Origin: Ostrinia nubilalis
Lineage: Eukaryota; Arthropoda; Insecta; Lepidoptera; Crambidae
Length of the DNA stretch: 64,000 nt
Assembly: GCF_963855985.1 (NCBI RefSeq)
Contig: NC_087105.1
Span: 3,350,501-3,414,500, forward strand
Reading direction: 5' to 3'
In this document: piece after piece, positions 10,758 to 21,118 of the stretch
Position numbering within the stretch: position 1 is the first letter of the stretch
Layout of the letters: every line of letters starts with the position of its first letter
Made by a program: the position numbers and the translations under genes
Notes under the pieces: generated by a model
What the model was told of the DNA's origin: nothing
Database searches by the model: none
Seen by the model: only the letters and a program-made list of their open reading frames with translations

Positions 10758-11229
10758 GGAGGCGTCCATTAATTACGTGAGACAATTTTGGCTATTTTTT
10801 AACCCCCCCGCCCCCTTTGATGAGATTTTATGAGATTTTGCCAGACCCCCTCCCCCACCCCCTAATCTCACGTGAGATTTTCCAAAATACCTATTTGCAA
10901 TGTAAATGAGATTAATCCATGCTTCGAAAATATTAGATTTTATAAAAATACCCGCGTAAAAAATTTTACTGAAAACCAAACAATTTAGGCCCAGTTTTTT
11001 ACTTTTAGTACATTTTTTAACTATTAGTTTACATTTAGTTAATATTTAAGCAATGGTAGCAAACTGCGGATCTAAAAACTGGGCCGACGGAGGATTTACT
11101 CTGTTTGTTGTGGAAAAAAATTACGTGATATTTCTCAACACCCCCCCTCTCCCCCACGTGAGATTAAGTGAGGTTTTTCTGGACCCCCTCCCCCCCCTAA
11201 AAGTCTCACGTAATTAATGGACGCTCCCT
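10758..11229. mobile_element. MITE with C-run interior, ends GGCGTCCATTAATTACG
   Basis: Inverted ends of about 27 bp: GGCGTCCATTAATTACGTGA at the left and its complement ending GGACGCTCC at the right. The interior carries four blocks of C-runs on this strand (10803-10815, 10845-10862, about 11142-11156 and about 11184-11197), so the other strand is G-rich. A smaller element is nested inside. Confidence 0.75.
10988..11085. mobile_element. Nested MITE, ends GGCCCAGTTTTT
   Basis: GGCCCAGTTTTTTACTTTTA at the left is mirrored by TCTAAAAACTGGGCC at the right, about 98 bp in all. It sits inside the previous element, so it is the younger insertion. The same start motif recurs at 31104. Confidence 0.6.
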
Positions 11230-11452
11230 AATACCTATAACTAACTTTTCAAATAGATCTTTTTATTGCACACCACACAAAACTAACAAATAAATACTTC
11301 TCGCTAGGAAGCGGAGAGACAAATATTTTTCTCTTAGTGCTTCATACGGTAAGTAGAGTTTCCAATCCAATTGAGTCGTTTGTAGAGCACCTAACATCTG
11401 ACACCAAAGTGCAAATCAGATACAGTAAAAGCCCATATTTTTCAGCACTTTA

Positions 11453-11628
11453 TCTAAATTATATAACTCAAAGGTGACTGACTGACTGACTGACTGACAT
11501 AGTGATCTATCAACGCACAGCCCAAACCACTGGAGGGATGAAATTTGGCATGCAGGTAGATGTTATGATGTAGGCATCCGCTAAGAAATGATGGGATCCA
11601 CGGGTGTGAAGTCGCGGGCGGCCGCTAG
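11453..11628 (+). mobile_element. Complete short Helitron (176 bp)
   Basis: Starts TCTAAATTATATAACTC after a host A (11452) and ends CGCGGGCGGCCGCTAG before a host T (11629). This is the A|T insertion with 5' TC and 3' CTAG that defines Helitrons. A (TGAC)n run lies near the 5' end and the palindromic GAAGTCGCGGGCGGCC block near the 3' end. Related copies are at 18211, 36980, 54930 and 63004. No protein is encoded. Confidence 0.8.
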
Positions 11629-12212
11629 TTAATACATAAAATACTTCAACTATGTAATTGACCTCAAAATAACAATAGGAGGTATCAGATAAAGAGCTCT
11701 GATTGCCGGCACATTCAATAAAGCCTCCTTTAGCTAATTAAATTCATTGCGGTAAATCAAGTAATCTGTCCCCCGGGTGTCCTCAGGGTTCATTATTCAG
11801 CCTCCAATTTGTGGTTGACTTAACTTTTATAGTTCGCGGAACTTTGTATCAGACCGGGAAGGTTTAATAAATTATGTAGAGAGCCGAAAAACGAGCCTCT
11901 TTATAATTCAATATCGTCTGGTTTAAGCTTTTTCGGAATGGGGAGATATAAATAAGGCTTATTTACTCTGATTAAATATTAGTAATAGGTATGTAAAAAC
12001 AAGAAGAATGCAACATCTTTACTATTTTCTGTCTTCATGACTATTCTCATATCATAACAAATGAAGGGTTAAAGCACAATGGAGCTTTTTCTAAAAAAAT
12101 TGCGATAATATTGTACTGCATTAAAACGTTAACATAATATTATGCAAATTAATCACCAGTATCTACAAAAAAAAATTCATTAGCCCATATAGACTTAATC
12201 TGGCTTCATCAT
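11629..12212. other. Unassigned AT-rich DNA
   Basis: No gene or repeat recognised. Confidence 0.45.
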
Positions 12213-12303
12213 TTAGAGCCAAAGCACACGATGCGTGGCGGCGCGGCGGTTACGACGCCCGCGAAATGCATGTGTCGCAAGGCATTGTGTGCTTTAGCTC
12301 TAA
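12213..12303. mobile_element. 91-bp MITE, ends TTAGAGCNAAAGCACAC
   Basis: TTAGAGCCAAAGCACACGATG at the left pairs with CATTGTGTGCTTTAGCTCTAA at the right. The centre is GC-rich (GGCGGCGCGGCGG). A single related end seems to lie at about 48812-48842. Confidence 0.65.
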
Positions 12304-12316
12304 TATTTGAAACTTA

Positions 12317-12434
12317 GGCTGAGTTGCACCATCTTACTTTGACTTTGACAAACGTTAAAAATCTGTCAAACTCCATACAAAAAGCACCGGTTAATGTTAT
12401 TATTACGGTTAAAATAAGATGGTGCAATTCAGCC
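12317..12434. mobile_element. GGCTGAGTTG-family MITE, complete with TTA TSD
   Basis: The best-preserved copy: 118 bp, symmetric ends GGCTGAGTTGCACCATCTTA and its complement, flanked by TTA at 12314-12316 and 12435-12437. This copy defines the family and its TTA duplication. Confidence 0.85.
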
Positions 12435-12469
12435 TTAGTAAATCAAAATATCCTGTCAAAAGTGCAATC

Positions 12470-12645
12470 ACTATCATGGTGGCCATTTACATAGACGGCC
12501 GACTTTTAGTGGACTGATAGTTGGGTCGGGCTGTAAATCAGTAATGGACATGTATGAAAGTGCGCACATTGGAATCGGCCGATTCTTCATACAAATTAGA
12601 ATTGAGCCCAACTATCAATCAATCAATGTTCTTATTTTTCCTTTC
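12470..12645. mobile_element. GGCCGAC/GATAGTTGGG MITE
   Basis: Contains GGCCGACTTTTAGTGG, GATAGTTGGGTCGGGC and ATCGGCCGATTCTTCATAC, all matching the element nested at 42906-43053. Ends are less clear here. Confidence 0.6.
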
Positions 12646-13300
12646 TTGTCCCCACATTGCTACACTTCGGTGTAATTTTAAACTCCCCGCGTTAATTAAT
12701 ACCTAGCCCGTCTTTATTTATGTAGCGACTTTAAAATTTGTTTATTGACAATAAGTATTTAACTGAAAGCTTTCGGATCCAGCCCGAATAACAATTACTC
12801 GCAAAGTAATCGTTTGTTTACGGCACATGAAGTCAAACACAGTGGTCTTATCGCTTTGTAATAAGGATTATTTTGGCATAAAAATGTATAGGTTGATGTG
12901 TTGTGTACGTTTAAGCTTTATCCGTACATTTTGAATGAGGTGGTGGATGAGTGGTTTGGATTTATCGGGGGAATTTGAAAGAATACTTTTCGATAATTTT
13001 ATATGCCGTTTGTGTTAAATAGCATTTAGCTTATTTTGCGCTATTCATCATCGTACCTTAGTGACAATAATAATAATAGTGGTATCATAGTTTGAAGAAG
13101 ACTAGTCTGCTATCCGCGACTTCGCCTGCCGTTTTGGTTCGACTTGATCAATATAGAACAATAGTATAATTCTTTCAGACTTTTCATTTGTAATAAGAAT
13201 TCGCCCTTTTAAGATTTACCTATTTTGCAACAAAAAACTAGATTATCCTCATCAACGTCTACCTTTCATCAGCCATAATTGAACAGACACTATTTTCAAT
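12646..13300. other. Unassigned DNA
   Basis: No gene or repeat recognised. Confidence 0.45.
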
Positions 13301-13347
13301 CTTAATTAAACTTAATATTATCGTATACGATAATAAGTTTAATTAAG
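13301..13347. repeat. 47-bp near-perfect palindrome
   Basis: CTTAATTAAACTTA pairs with TAAGTTTAATTAAG around a centre ATTATCGTATACGATAAT. One arm has two extra bases. It could extrude as a cruciform. Confidence 0.85.
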
Positions 13348-14160
13348 GTTGTAATTTAGGTAATTAAGGTTACGATAATTACGAAATAGATACGAGATTA
13401 CGAATAATTTTGGCCAGGTTATAATCAAATCAATTTCTAAATTATAATTTAACTTGCAACCAATGCTGATTGCAAACGCACAAACAGATAATTGGGCGGA
13501 TTTATATAATCGAAACGTTATTATGCTGATCTAATTAGATTTTACTACTGATGAACTCCTAATTCCATATTTACTAGTTTAATAACTGGATTAATCAGCT
13601 AATTGTATTCAAATAATTACGATTTTCCGTTCAAAGTAAATACTAATAACGGTTCATCAGTATCCGATTGGAATATGTTATTAGTGTCACTGTATTTTCT
13701 GTGGGAATTAATATGAAATAAATAATATTGTTAGCAAACTGACATAACGTAATAGTTATATTATTATTATTGATAGATAGGTTAAGCATGATATTTACAT
13801 AAAAATTTACCTGGTTCTAACCTATGACCTTTCGCATGCTGAGCAACTTTTCTCTAGCTGCTGGCTTTTCTTTTTGTTGTCAAATGGAAAAACATAGCAA
13901 TTCATAATTCAAATAATATGCCAATATTTACGAATTTTATGGTCTTATGTAATTTCTTATAGCATTGTGCTTTTAGCATGGAGTGAGATTTTTAAAGTTA
14001 ATTTTTTACATTGGTCATTCAGGGACTTCCAGTTATCTCAGAGACATCAATTTATAATTTTTTCCCGTTCCGTATATACTAACAATGATTTCTACCACAC
14101 GTCATAATAAAACAATTTCCCACACTCTTCCGTATCACTAAAACCCCCAACCGTAATAAC
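13348..14160. other. AT-rich DNA, nothing recognised
   Basis: No gene or repeat recognised. Confidence 0.45.
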
Positions 14161-14181
14161 CAATACGATAAGGGAGCGGGT

Positions 14182-14235
14182 ATGCGCATTGCGCATCCAT
14201 TGCATAAATGTATGAAATCCCGTCGGCGCGCAGGT
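14182..14235 (+). promoter_or_regulatory. Palindromic TGCGCA motif with donor-like site downstream
   Basis: ATGCGCATTGCGCAT at 14182-14196 is a perfect 15-bp palindrome resembling the NRF-1/Ewg class of promoter motif. Some 37 bp on, GGCGCGCAG is followed by GTGAGC, a good splice-donor match. The block is more CG-rich than its surroundings. It may be the promoter and first exon of an unseen transcript. No protein is recognisable. Confidence 0.25.
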
Positions 14236-14456
14236 GAGCGAATCTGTTAGCGATTAGTATTGCTCGCCCTGATAATGGGAGGTGCCGCAAATTGCCGGAT
14301 TCGCAGACGGAATTTTTTTTCTAGTGGCATAAGTCATAAGCTTCTTATTTTGTCTGAAAAGTCTTATTACCTACTACACTTATTACGTAGGTATTATTAT
14401 TTTTACTTAGGATAGCCAAAGTAACCGATATAACCCGCAGAATTGCCAAACTTGAG

Positions 14457-14589
14457 TGGCAGTGGGCGAGTACTGTAGGCAGGCCTCCCACTTGATGGAC
14501 TGACGATCTGATGAGGGTCACGGGACCGGTCGTTGTGGAAATCTTTGGGGGAGACCTTTGTCCTGCAATGGCAGGCTTTTGGTTGAGAC
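14457..14589 (+). mobile_element. RTE-like LINE insertion with 8-bp TSD
   Basis: A 133-bp tail copy with an internal deletion between the DDL-like and DRS-like codons. Flanked by AACTTGAG at 14449-14456 and 14590-14597. A second clear target-primed insertion of the family seen at 3053. Confidence 0.75.
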
Positions 14590-14779
14590 AACTTGAGATA
14601 TCAAATGAGAATCTTTCCCTACTAAATTACTAATGTCTCTAGTAATGTATTGTTTGAGTGTATTGCTACAAGCACCAGCGATTAAAAACGGTCGGGTCCA
14701 ATATTTTCTGGCATCTGATTTGATTTAACAACCACAATCAGAAATAGGTAACGAAACCGACGGCCACTAGGCTAGGATT

Positions 14780-15340
14780 AGAAATTAAGTTTGCTGGTCT
14801 GAGAGGTTATTTGACTATGTAACGCTAGACTCTCGCTTTGCTGGTGGGCCCAGTTACTCCTCTCTCCTAATGACGAGTTACCTAGCGCCTAGCGCTTGGA
14901 ACGTTCTTGCCAAATGTGTCTCCTTCTGATTAAATCCTTTGTGGGTCCAATGACAGTTTAACTTTCCCCGGGACAAACTTGACCTTCACTGGTTGGGTTT
15001 TTATTGGCGGTCAAGCTGTAGATCCTGGCTAACAGGAGCTGCAGCGGTGGGAACGAGAGGTGGGAATCGTCCCATTTGCCAAGGGCTGCCTAGCTGTTCC
15101 AGCAAGACGCTCATAGCTTCTGCCTTAACCCACCCACCATCTGCTGCCTACGTTATTGGCGCGCGTGTCCAGAATTTTATGAAGGCACAAATGAACCCGA
15201 ACTGTTATTTTTCGGAACATCTGTTTAATTATGCTGAACGACCTTGGAAACGGCTTTTAGATGAAAATGAATAAAAAACAACGCAGTTAGGTGGGGTTGA
15301 GATGTTATTGCTACGTGGAAATCGGCCTGTGGGCTGGGTA
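14780..15340. other. GC-richer block, origin unknown
   Basis: This stretch is richer in G and C than its neighbours and contains TAGCGCCTAGCGCTTGGAAC. A 93-codon frame at 14993-15274 opens within it, but its peptide has no motif, domain or codon pattern I can interpret. It may be an old repeat. Confidence 0.3.
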
Positions 15341-15989
15341 TTAATAGATCTTCTTTCTTTGTCCGAAAATGTTAATGTTCACTTGTTTTGTCCGGAAGAT
15401 ATTCCTATAATTCTTTTATTCTCATCATTTTGCAAAGGTTTCAAGACTTTGTTTGAGACGTCGATATTTTGATTCGAACCCCCCAAAAGTATGATTTTGG
15501 TTTTTAACGCTTGGTGACCAAATTGTTGAGTAGTGCTGTGAAGAGACGATAATTATTATAACATGAGTGATAAAAACTTTTATCCCTAATTTCACAATAC
15601 ACTAATAAACATCATGTTTGTGACACATAACGCCCATGACTATTAACATAGTCGGAACTGCAAAATCGCCATTTTTATTTTATTACATAATTTGTGCGTA
15701 AATAATCATATCTATCATCAGGTGAAAGAAAAATTATGATTTTATGCATAGTTTTTGAAATAACTACATTAAAAATGTCGGATATTTCCTAGATAGTCCG
15801 TTAACAATGCCGGATAGTAGTTCCCGACGTATTTAGCGGTGCGCGGAGGCGGGTGAGCGCGTGCGATCTCCCACTTCTGGCTATGTTAGCGGGATGAACG
15901 GACGTCGTGTTGTCATTTGTTTTTTACGCCAGTTATATTAAATATTAATCGTTTTGAATGTTATACCAACTTGCATTAGCATTTCCTAA
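15341..15989. other. Unassigned DNA
   Basis: A CG-rich patch at about 15835-15905 includes GGAGGCGG followed by GTGAGCG, donor-like but unsupported. A degenerate unit of the following array may lie at about 15775-15815. Confidence 0.35.
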
Positions 15990-16290
15990 CACGTAACTTA
16001 AAATTGTAGGATGTACCATATCCGACATTGTTAATTTTATTTTTGTAACACTTTATGTCAGTAGTACCACATATGACGTTGTTAAGCTTTTCTTTGAATG
16101 GGACAAATGTCGGAAGTACCATATTCGACGTTATTGAATGTTTCTTAAAAAAATTAAATGTCGGTAGCTCTACATCCGACATAATTATAACGTTCAAATG
16201 GGTTAAAATTTCGCTAGTTACTGGTTAGCCATTGTTAGTTGTTTTGTAAAATACTAAAATGTCGCTGGTATCTTGTATGACGATGATTGA
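15990..16290. repeat. 51-bp-period array of imperfect palindromes
   Basis: Six units are spaced 50-52 bp, starting near 16004, 16055, 16107, 16158, 16207 and 16258. The best is ATGTCGG (16158-16164), TAGCTCTACAT, CCGACAT (16176-16182): a 7-bp inverted repeat with an 11-nt loop. Spacers are A/T-rich. Outer units are more diverged. Related motifs recur at about 17715, 17807 and 18037, beyond the LINE fragment. Confidence 0.7.
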
Positions 16291-16461
16291 CTGACTGTAA
16301 AATAAAATAGGCATGTTTGTTATAAATATATTTTGTTCGCACGCATGAATTTTCAAATGTCTTCTTATACCTTCTTTTATTTATAAACTACACTTTTTTA
16401 ATTTGGGCCTTAAATTTTATTTAAATTACTTATAGTTTTTTATAGTTACCTATTTTTAGTT

Positions 16462-16680
16462 CATCAAGAGTCTCCTATACCGGCGAGTTTTCAAGATGAA
16501 TTTATTCAAATGCAGGAATTACTTGGTGATATATTCAATGACGATGACGAGATATTATCAGCAAAGGAAGCTAATGCTACTAGTGCCGTTAAAGCATCGG
16601 TACCGTCACCACTTCCACCACCAAAGAAACGTTTATGCTCTAAGTCACATATCAACCTCGACGTGGGTTCTATCATTTGA
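16462..16680 (+). pseudogene. Orphan acidic coding stretch, exon-like
   Basis: Behind an acceptor-like TTTTTATAGTTACCTATTTTTAG, with the AG at 16458-16459, an open frame of 72 codons runs to TGA at 16678-16680. It reads with coding character: QDEFIQMQELLGDIFNDDDE, then a proline/lysine stretch PPPKKR that resembles a nuclear localisation signal. Homology to an R1-like reverse transcriptase starts at the stop but in another frame, so the true 3' continuation of this exon appears to have been lost there. I do not recognise the protein. It could be from a host gene or from ORF1 of a mobile element. A longer frame starting at the ATG of 16496 uses a different phase and runs into the LINE sequence. 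Confidence 0.35.
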
Positions 16681-17290
16681 AATACTCCGAATAATATACG
16701 TGGCTACGTATCTAAGCTCCATTTGCTATGGTGCACCAGTTTGGGCTGACAGAGCTACTATAGGAGCCGCTCAACGGAAACTACTCCAAAGTCAACGCTT
16801 TGCACTGATTTTTCTTTGCAAAGCTTACAGAACTGTGAGCAAGGAAACCCTGCTAGTCCTGGCTGGTGTACTGCCGGCTGACTCAGAGGTACAAAAGGTA
16901 CAATTAAAAGCGTGCGGCTATGTATTGCGCATCACGGGAAAATGTAACCTCCAAGTTCTTTAATAATGCGATCGCTCTAAAATAAGCCGATTATTTGATC
17001 CCCGACAAGTCGCTGAAGAGGAATTAGTTACTATATGGCAAAAAAGATGGGATAAAGGGCGTCAATCATATAAATTCTTCCCGAATGTACGCGAACGTAT
17101 ATCTAGGCGATGACTAAATATCGACCTTTGCTTGTCGCAGTTCCTTACGGGGCAAGGCAACTTTAAACTTAAGTTTCACTAATTCAAACTAGTTCCGTCT
17201 TCTTTTTGTGAGTGTTCTTCTGATGAAGTCAGTCATGAGCAGTCTGCCCATCATATCTTGTAGGAGTGTGGATCTTTAGAAACATTATAC
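16681..17290 (+). mobile_element. R1-like LINE relic (RT end to zinc knuckle)
   Basis: Translated pieces in order: YGAPVWA, then FALIFLCKAYRTVSKETLLV and LAGVLPAD (thumb region), then IWQKRWD...GRQSYKFFPNV, QFLTGQGNFK, and a terminal C-x-C...H-x-LECG zinc-knuckle-like segment. This order and these motifs are those of the C-terminal half of R1-clade non-LTR retrotransposon ORF2. Frames shift several times and stops intervene. Only the 3' part is present. Confidence 0.75.
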
Positions 17291-17324
17291 GTGACATAAT
17301 GCTTAACTCAATAGCTCCGAATCC

Positions 17325-17690
17325 CAGAGACAGAGCATCACTTGGGCTATCCAAATCAACCCCATGTATGTTCCGTGATTTTTGATAGTCTTCGAGTTAT
17401 GGTGGTTTTAAATTTCTGTGCTTAGGCACTTTTTGGTCACTGTGGCGCAAATAGTCAAGTTATATGGATGATTTTTTTATTATTATTAGATGAATACTAG
17501 GCCTAGCTAATTCAGAAGTATTTACATCCATAACACGAATGAAAACTAAAATCCTGTATGTTGTAAAAAAAAAACATAACTCGAAAACTATCAAAAGTCA
17601 CGGTGATTTGAGTAGCCCTAGTGATGCTCTACCTCTGGGCTTCGGCTTGAAACTACTTTTTGGGACATCCTGTATATAATTTCTATGGAT
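17325..17690. mobile_element. Inverted-repeat element, arms AGAGCATCACT
   Basis: AGAGCATCACTTGGGCTATCC and TTTTGATAGTCTTCGAGTTA at the left are mirrored by TAACTCGAAAACTATCAAAA and AGCCCTAGTGATGCTCT at the right. The right side ends TTTTTGGGACATCCTGTATA, a mariner-MITE-like terminus (ACAGGATGTCCC on the other strand). The matching left terminus is too diverged to place. Confidence 0.55.
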
Positions 17691-17699
17691 TTTTTGTGT

Positions 17700-18065
17700 T
17701 ATTTTCAGTAATTTTCACATACGACATACATAATAATCATAAATAAATAATTAAACAAGGACGTAAGTGGCATTTCCGACAAGTAATCACCAATTACGTT
17801 CAAGCAACAATGTCGGTTCTGGTAGATATGACAAATCAGCATTAGTATTACTCCGTTAAAAAGGTCACAAGTGACTTTTCTCATATTTTCACATTAAATA
17901 CCGGGTACTCATAATATTGTCCTAAACATAAATAACTTTCATAATAATACTCTAAACTTTCATAACCCTGCTTAAAATAAGTACAAAAATATGAGCAATT
18001 TAAACTTTGAAACGCTCTCCTGTAAAGTTGCTGTTTTTCACATACGACATTGTTAATAGTCATGG
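17700..18065. repeat. Scattered relics of the 51-bp palindrome family
   Basis: ACATACGACATACATAATAA, AACAATGTCGGTTCTGG and CACATACGACATTGTTAATA resemble core halves of the array at 15990-16290. They suggest the array once extended here before the LINE and MITE insertions. Confidence 0.35.
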
Positions 18066-18210
18066 GCGATAAGATAAGCTATGTCTTCTTTTAAAGTTTT
18101 TTATAAGTCCTATCTATCTACCTACCTATGTCTTTGTCAAAAAAAATCTTCCAATTCAGCATTACCGTTTAGGCGAAAAAACATCTCGGATAAACGGACT
18201 TTATTTTTCA

Positions 18211-18409
18211 CTAGTGGCCGCCCGCGACTTCGTACGCGTGGATCCCGTTTTACCCCTTTAGGGGTGGAGTTTCGTAAAATCCTTTCTTAACGGATGCCTA
18301 CGTCATAACATCTACCTGCATGCCAAATTTCAGCCCGATCCATCCAGTGGTTTGGGCTGTGCGTTGATAGATCACTATGTCAGTCAGTCAGTCACCTTTT
18401 AGTTATTAG
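18211..18409 (-). mobile_element. Short Helitron, minus orientation
   Basis: Same family as 11453. CTAG at 18211-18214 next to A (18210) is the 3' end on the minus strand, followed by GGCCGCCCGCGACTTCG. The GTCAGTCAGTCA run marks the 5' side. The exact 5' TC is not preserved. Confidence 0.75.
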
Positions 18410-18720
18410 GTACATACATGGTAGGTATTTATTACTGTTAAACAAGGCGATTACTTTATTCGAGAAAGGATTTGCATTTTCTCAGAACCCTGGCTACTTA
18501 TCGAAATAGTCTGAACTCATTAAAAGTAGCAAGGAACTTTTAATTAGTTCTTCATTAAGTTCGAGTCATTCTGCAGCTCAATTTGTTAGAGCTTGCATTC
18601 AAAATATTAGTTTTTTCACTACACAGAATTAATTAGCACTTATTTTAGTTTGGTAAATATTTTTCTTGTTGAGTACAGTCAACAGCTATGATACTTCTAG
18701 TTTCATTCAATATTTATTTA

Positions 18721-18806
18721 GGCTGAGTTGCACCACCTTATTTTAACCGTGACAATGACAGACTTTTGACGTTTGTCAAAGTTAAAGTAAGATGTTCAAC
18801 CCACCC
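18721..18806. mobile_element. GGCTGAGTTG-family MITE, back-to-back copy 1
   Basis: Flanked by TTA at 18718-18720 and 18807-18809. Internally shortened: the segment with GTGCTTTTTGTATGG is missing. Confidence 0.7.
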
Positions 18807-18809
18807 TTA

Positions 18810-18940
18810 GGCTGAGTTGCACCACCTAACTTTTGACCGTAACTACCGATAATCGGTGTTTTTGTATGGAGTTTGGCATTTTTTTGACGTTTGTCAAAGT
18901 AAAGTAAGATGCACCATCTTACTTTAACTTTGACCCAGCC
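18810..18940. mobile_element. GGCTGAGTTG-family MITE, back-to-back copy 2
   Basis: Begins directly at the TTA that closes the previous copy and ends before TTA at 18941-18943. Its right end carries an extra GCACCATCTTACTTTAAC in place of the usual end. Two copies sharing one TTA imply insertion of one exactly at the other's duplication. Confidence 0.7.
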
Positions 18941-18943
18941 TTA

Positions 18944-20394
18944 GTTTCTTTGATTATAATTTGGTTGACTGTTAGTTGATAACACTCAGAATTTGAAATA
19001 AGCTTCCAAAAATCTTAGAATATTTAATTGAATGTGTCTTTCGATTTGAAGTATTTATTTTATTATGAAAAGTGTAGGTACTCGTACCTACCTATTTGGT
19101 TCAAACTTATGGACGCAGTCTTGCTAGGATATACCTCTTTAAGTAAGAAAGACAGACAGATTAACCTGAGAATGGAACTTAAAACTTCCAAGTCGATAAA
19201 ATTAATTTCTCTAGTCTCTAATGCGTAGACTACACGAGTTTAGTAATTACAAATGGCTAGGCACATACAAATTACACCTGCCTAATGGTCCAAAAAATGT
19301 CTCGCTTAGCGCTAACATATTACGTTTAACCCTTAAAAACAGTAATTAACGTGCTAACACTCCCCAAAGTTACTATTCCCGTTTTGTCGCAATAACAAAA
19401 TTAAGTCGTCCCAAAATTTAGTACTGCGGCACGAATAGCCGGCAATTTTGTGTGCCACACGACCGCCTAATGGGTCATCATGTAATGTACAACCAGTGCT
19501 TGTTAATCCGTATTAAATAATTGGGTTTGGTTCAAATAGAAACCACCGAAGGATTTATCAGAGTTGAAAGCGCCTGCCCGGATAATGCAGGCAAAAGCGC
19601 GCGATAGAGCGTTTCAGCTAAATAGTGGTAGGCGTGTTAAATTCACATTTCACAGTCAATTGCATTAGTGTGTTGTATCACAGGCAGCGTATTAGATTAT
19701 GCAGACCACTATAATTCGTTTATTTATTTAGTGCCTTATTTAATTCGTTAGAATAATTAGTTTAAAATAGTGTCATTAAAATTTTAATTAGGTACGATTT
19801 ATTAGGACTTAGTACGGTTCGTAACAAAAGCTTTCGTAACTGTTATAAAATAAGCTTTGTTTATAAGAAACGCAAAAACTATCGTTAATAAAAGGCCTTT
19901 GTTCGCTGCGTAGTTCCTAATCTACATCAATCTGATGCCAAATACGTTATTTTCACCGGAGAAAATCCATTCAAAACGCCCTAATCTCCCAAAAATCTCC
20001 ATTTACAACGTCCATACCTCATTCCAACTTCAGTTCTAGTGTCGTATAGCTAGTTACGGTCAAAGCGAACTCGCGTTTCAAAGCTACCCTCAAAGGCTAA
20101 TACATTATAGTGGACGTGCTGTTACGGGTTTTATCTAGCATTTCGATGGCAGATTTCTGGTTTATGGAAAATAGAGCTTGCTGGCTACAGTTTGGCATAC
20201 CTTTGATAGTGTTTTATGTGGCTGGAAGTGGTAAAGAAAAAATGTAAGACTTACTCTTTAGTTCTAAGAAAAAGTATTATGTCATAAATAGAAACTCTAA
20301 TAAATAATCCAATTCTGCACAATATGTAGGCCCTAATTAAATTGCAGCTGTTCATTAAAATTCAACAGTATTGTAGGTAGTAGTGCAACTCGTA
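18944..20394. other. AT-rich DNA, nothing recognised
   Basis: No gene, RNA or named repeat. GCCTGCCCGGATAATGCAGGC at about 19572 is a small hairpin. Confidence 0.45.
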
Positions 20395-20605
20395 ATGCAT
20401 TTTTTATGTAAGACAAGGCAAATAATATTTGCCTTGTCTGGTGCAATTGCGGTCAAATATTATTTGACCGCAATTGCACCTGGTGTTAAATGGGATGCAG
20501 TCTAGAATGGTACATATCTGCCCTGTATGTGCCTATTCACTCTAGCCTTGTAAAGGCCCGGATTATACTGTTCAGGATCTTTCCTGCAGCAGCAGTTCGC
20601 ATTAT
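20395..20605 (-). mobile_element. CR1/jockey-like LINE C-terminal relic with double foldback
   Basis: On the minus strand it reads EQYNPGLYKARVNRHIQGRY followed by a stop, the C-terminus of a lepidopteran LINE ORF2. The same segment occurs at 35765-35935. Just past the stop, two perfect hairpins lie side by side: a 12-bp stem at 20412-20438 and a 19-bp stem at 20440-20480. Confidence 0.65.
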
Positions 20606-21118
20606 AACGCTTAGTGCGATTGTGTAATTCAGAACACCAATCAATGACATCAATTAATGGTGTGTCAAAAGTTTTATCACGGATTATAATTTATAGAAGC
20701 GTTATTTCAAAACAAAATAAAATAAATCGACAGCAAATTAAACTGAAATCGCAAATCACAATACAGTTAGGTGTGTTTTTTGGTATGGCGCCATTAATCG
20801 GTCTAAACTACTTATCTATTCCCGAATAGAGTCCCATCCAGTTCCACGAATTCCCTAACAGCTGGCACAGGAGCACATTTTATTATATTCCAAGTGTATA
20901 CTTTGTTGATACGCGACGGTAATATTTGGGACAATTTCCCGTACAAATACAGGCTTACGCGTAAGATATATAAATATTTGAGTTTTCTGTTTACCGTGCC
21001 TGGGTTTCGGCTGCAACGTGTACCGCCAGGAAATAACTGAATTTAGATTGTCACTATTTTTATGAATTTGTTTACGCATGTACACTTGTAATATCTGGTT
21101 TTGTTATTTTATTCGAGA
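20606..21118. other. Unassigned DNA
   Basis: No gene or repeat recognised. Confidence 0.45.

Noticed and set aside
14993..15274. 93-codon frame in a GC-richer block
   Set aside because: No domain, and composition is explained by the block. Left as unknown.
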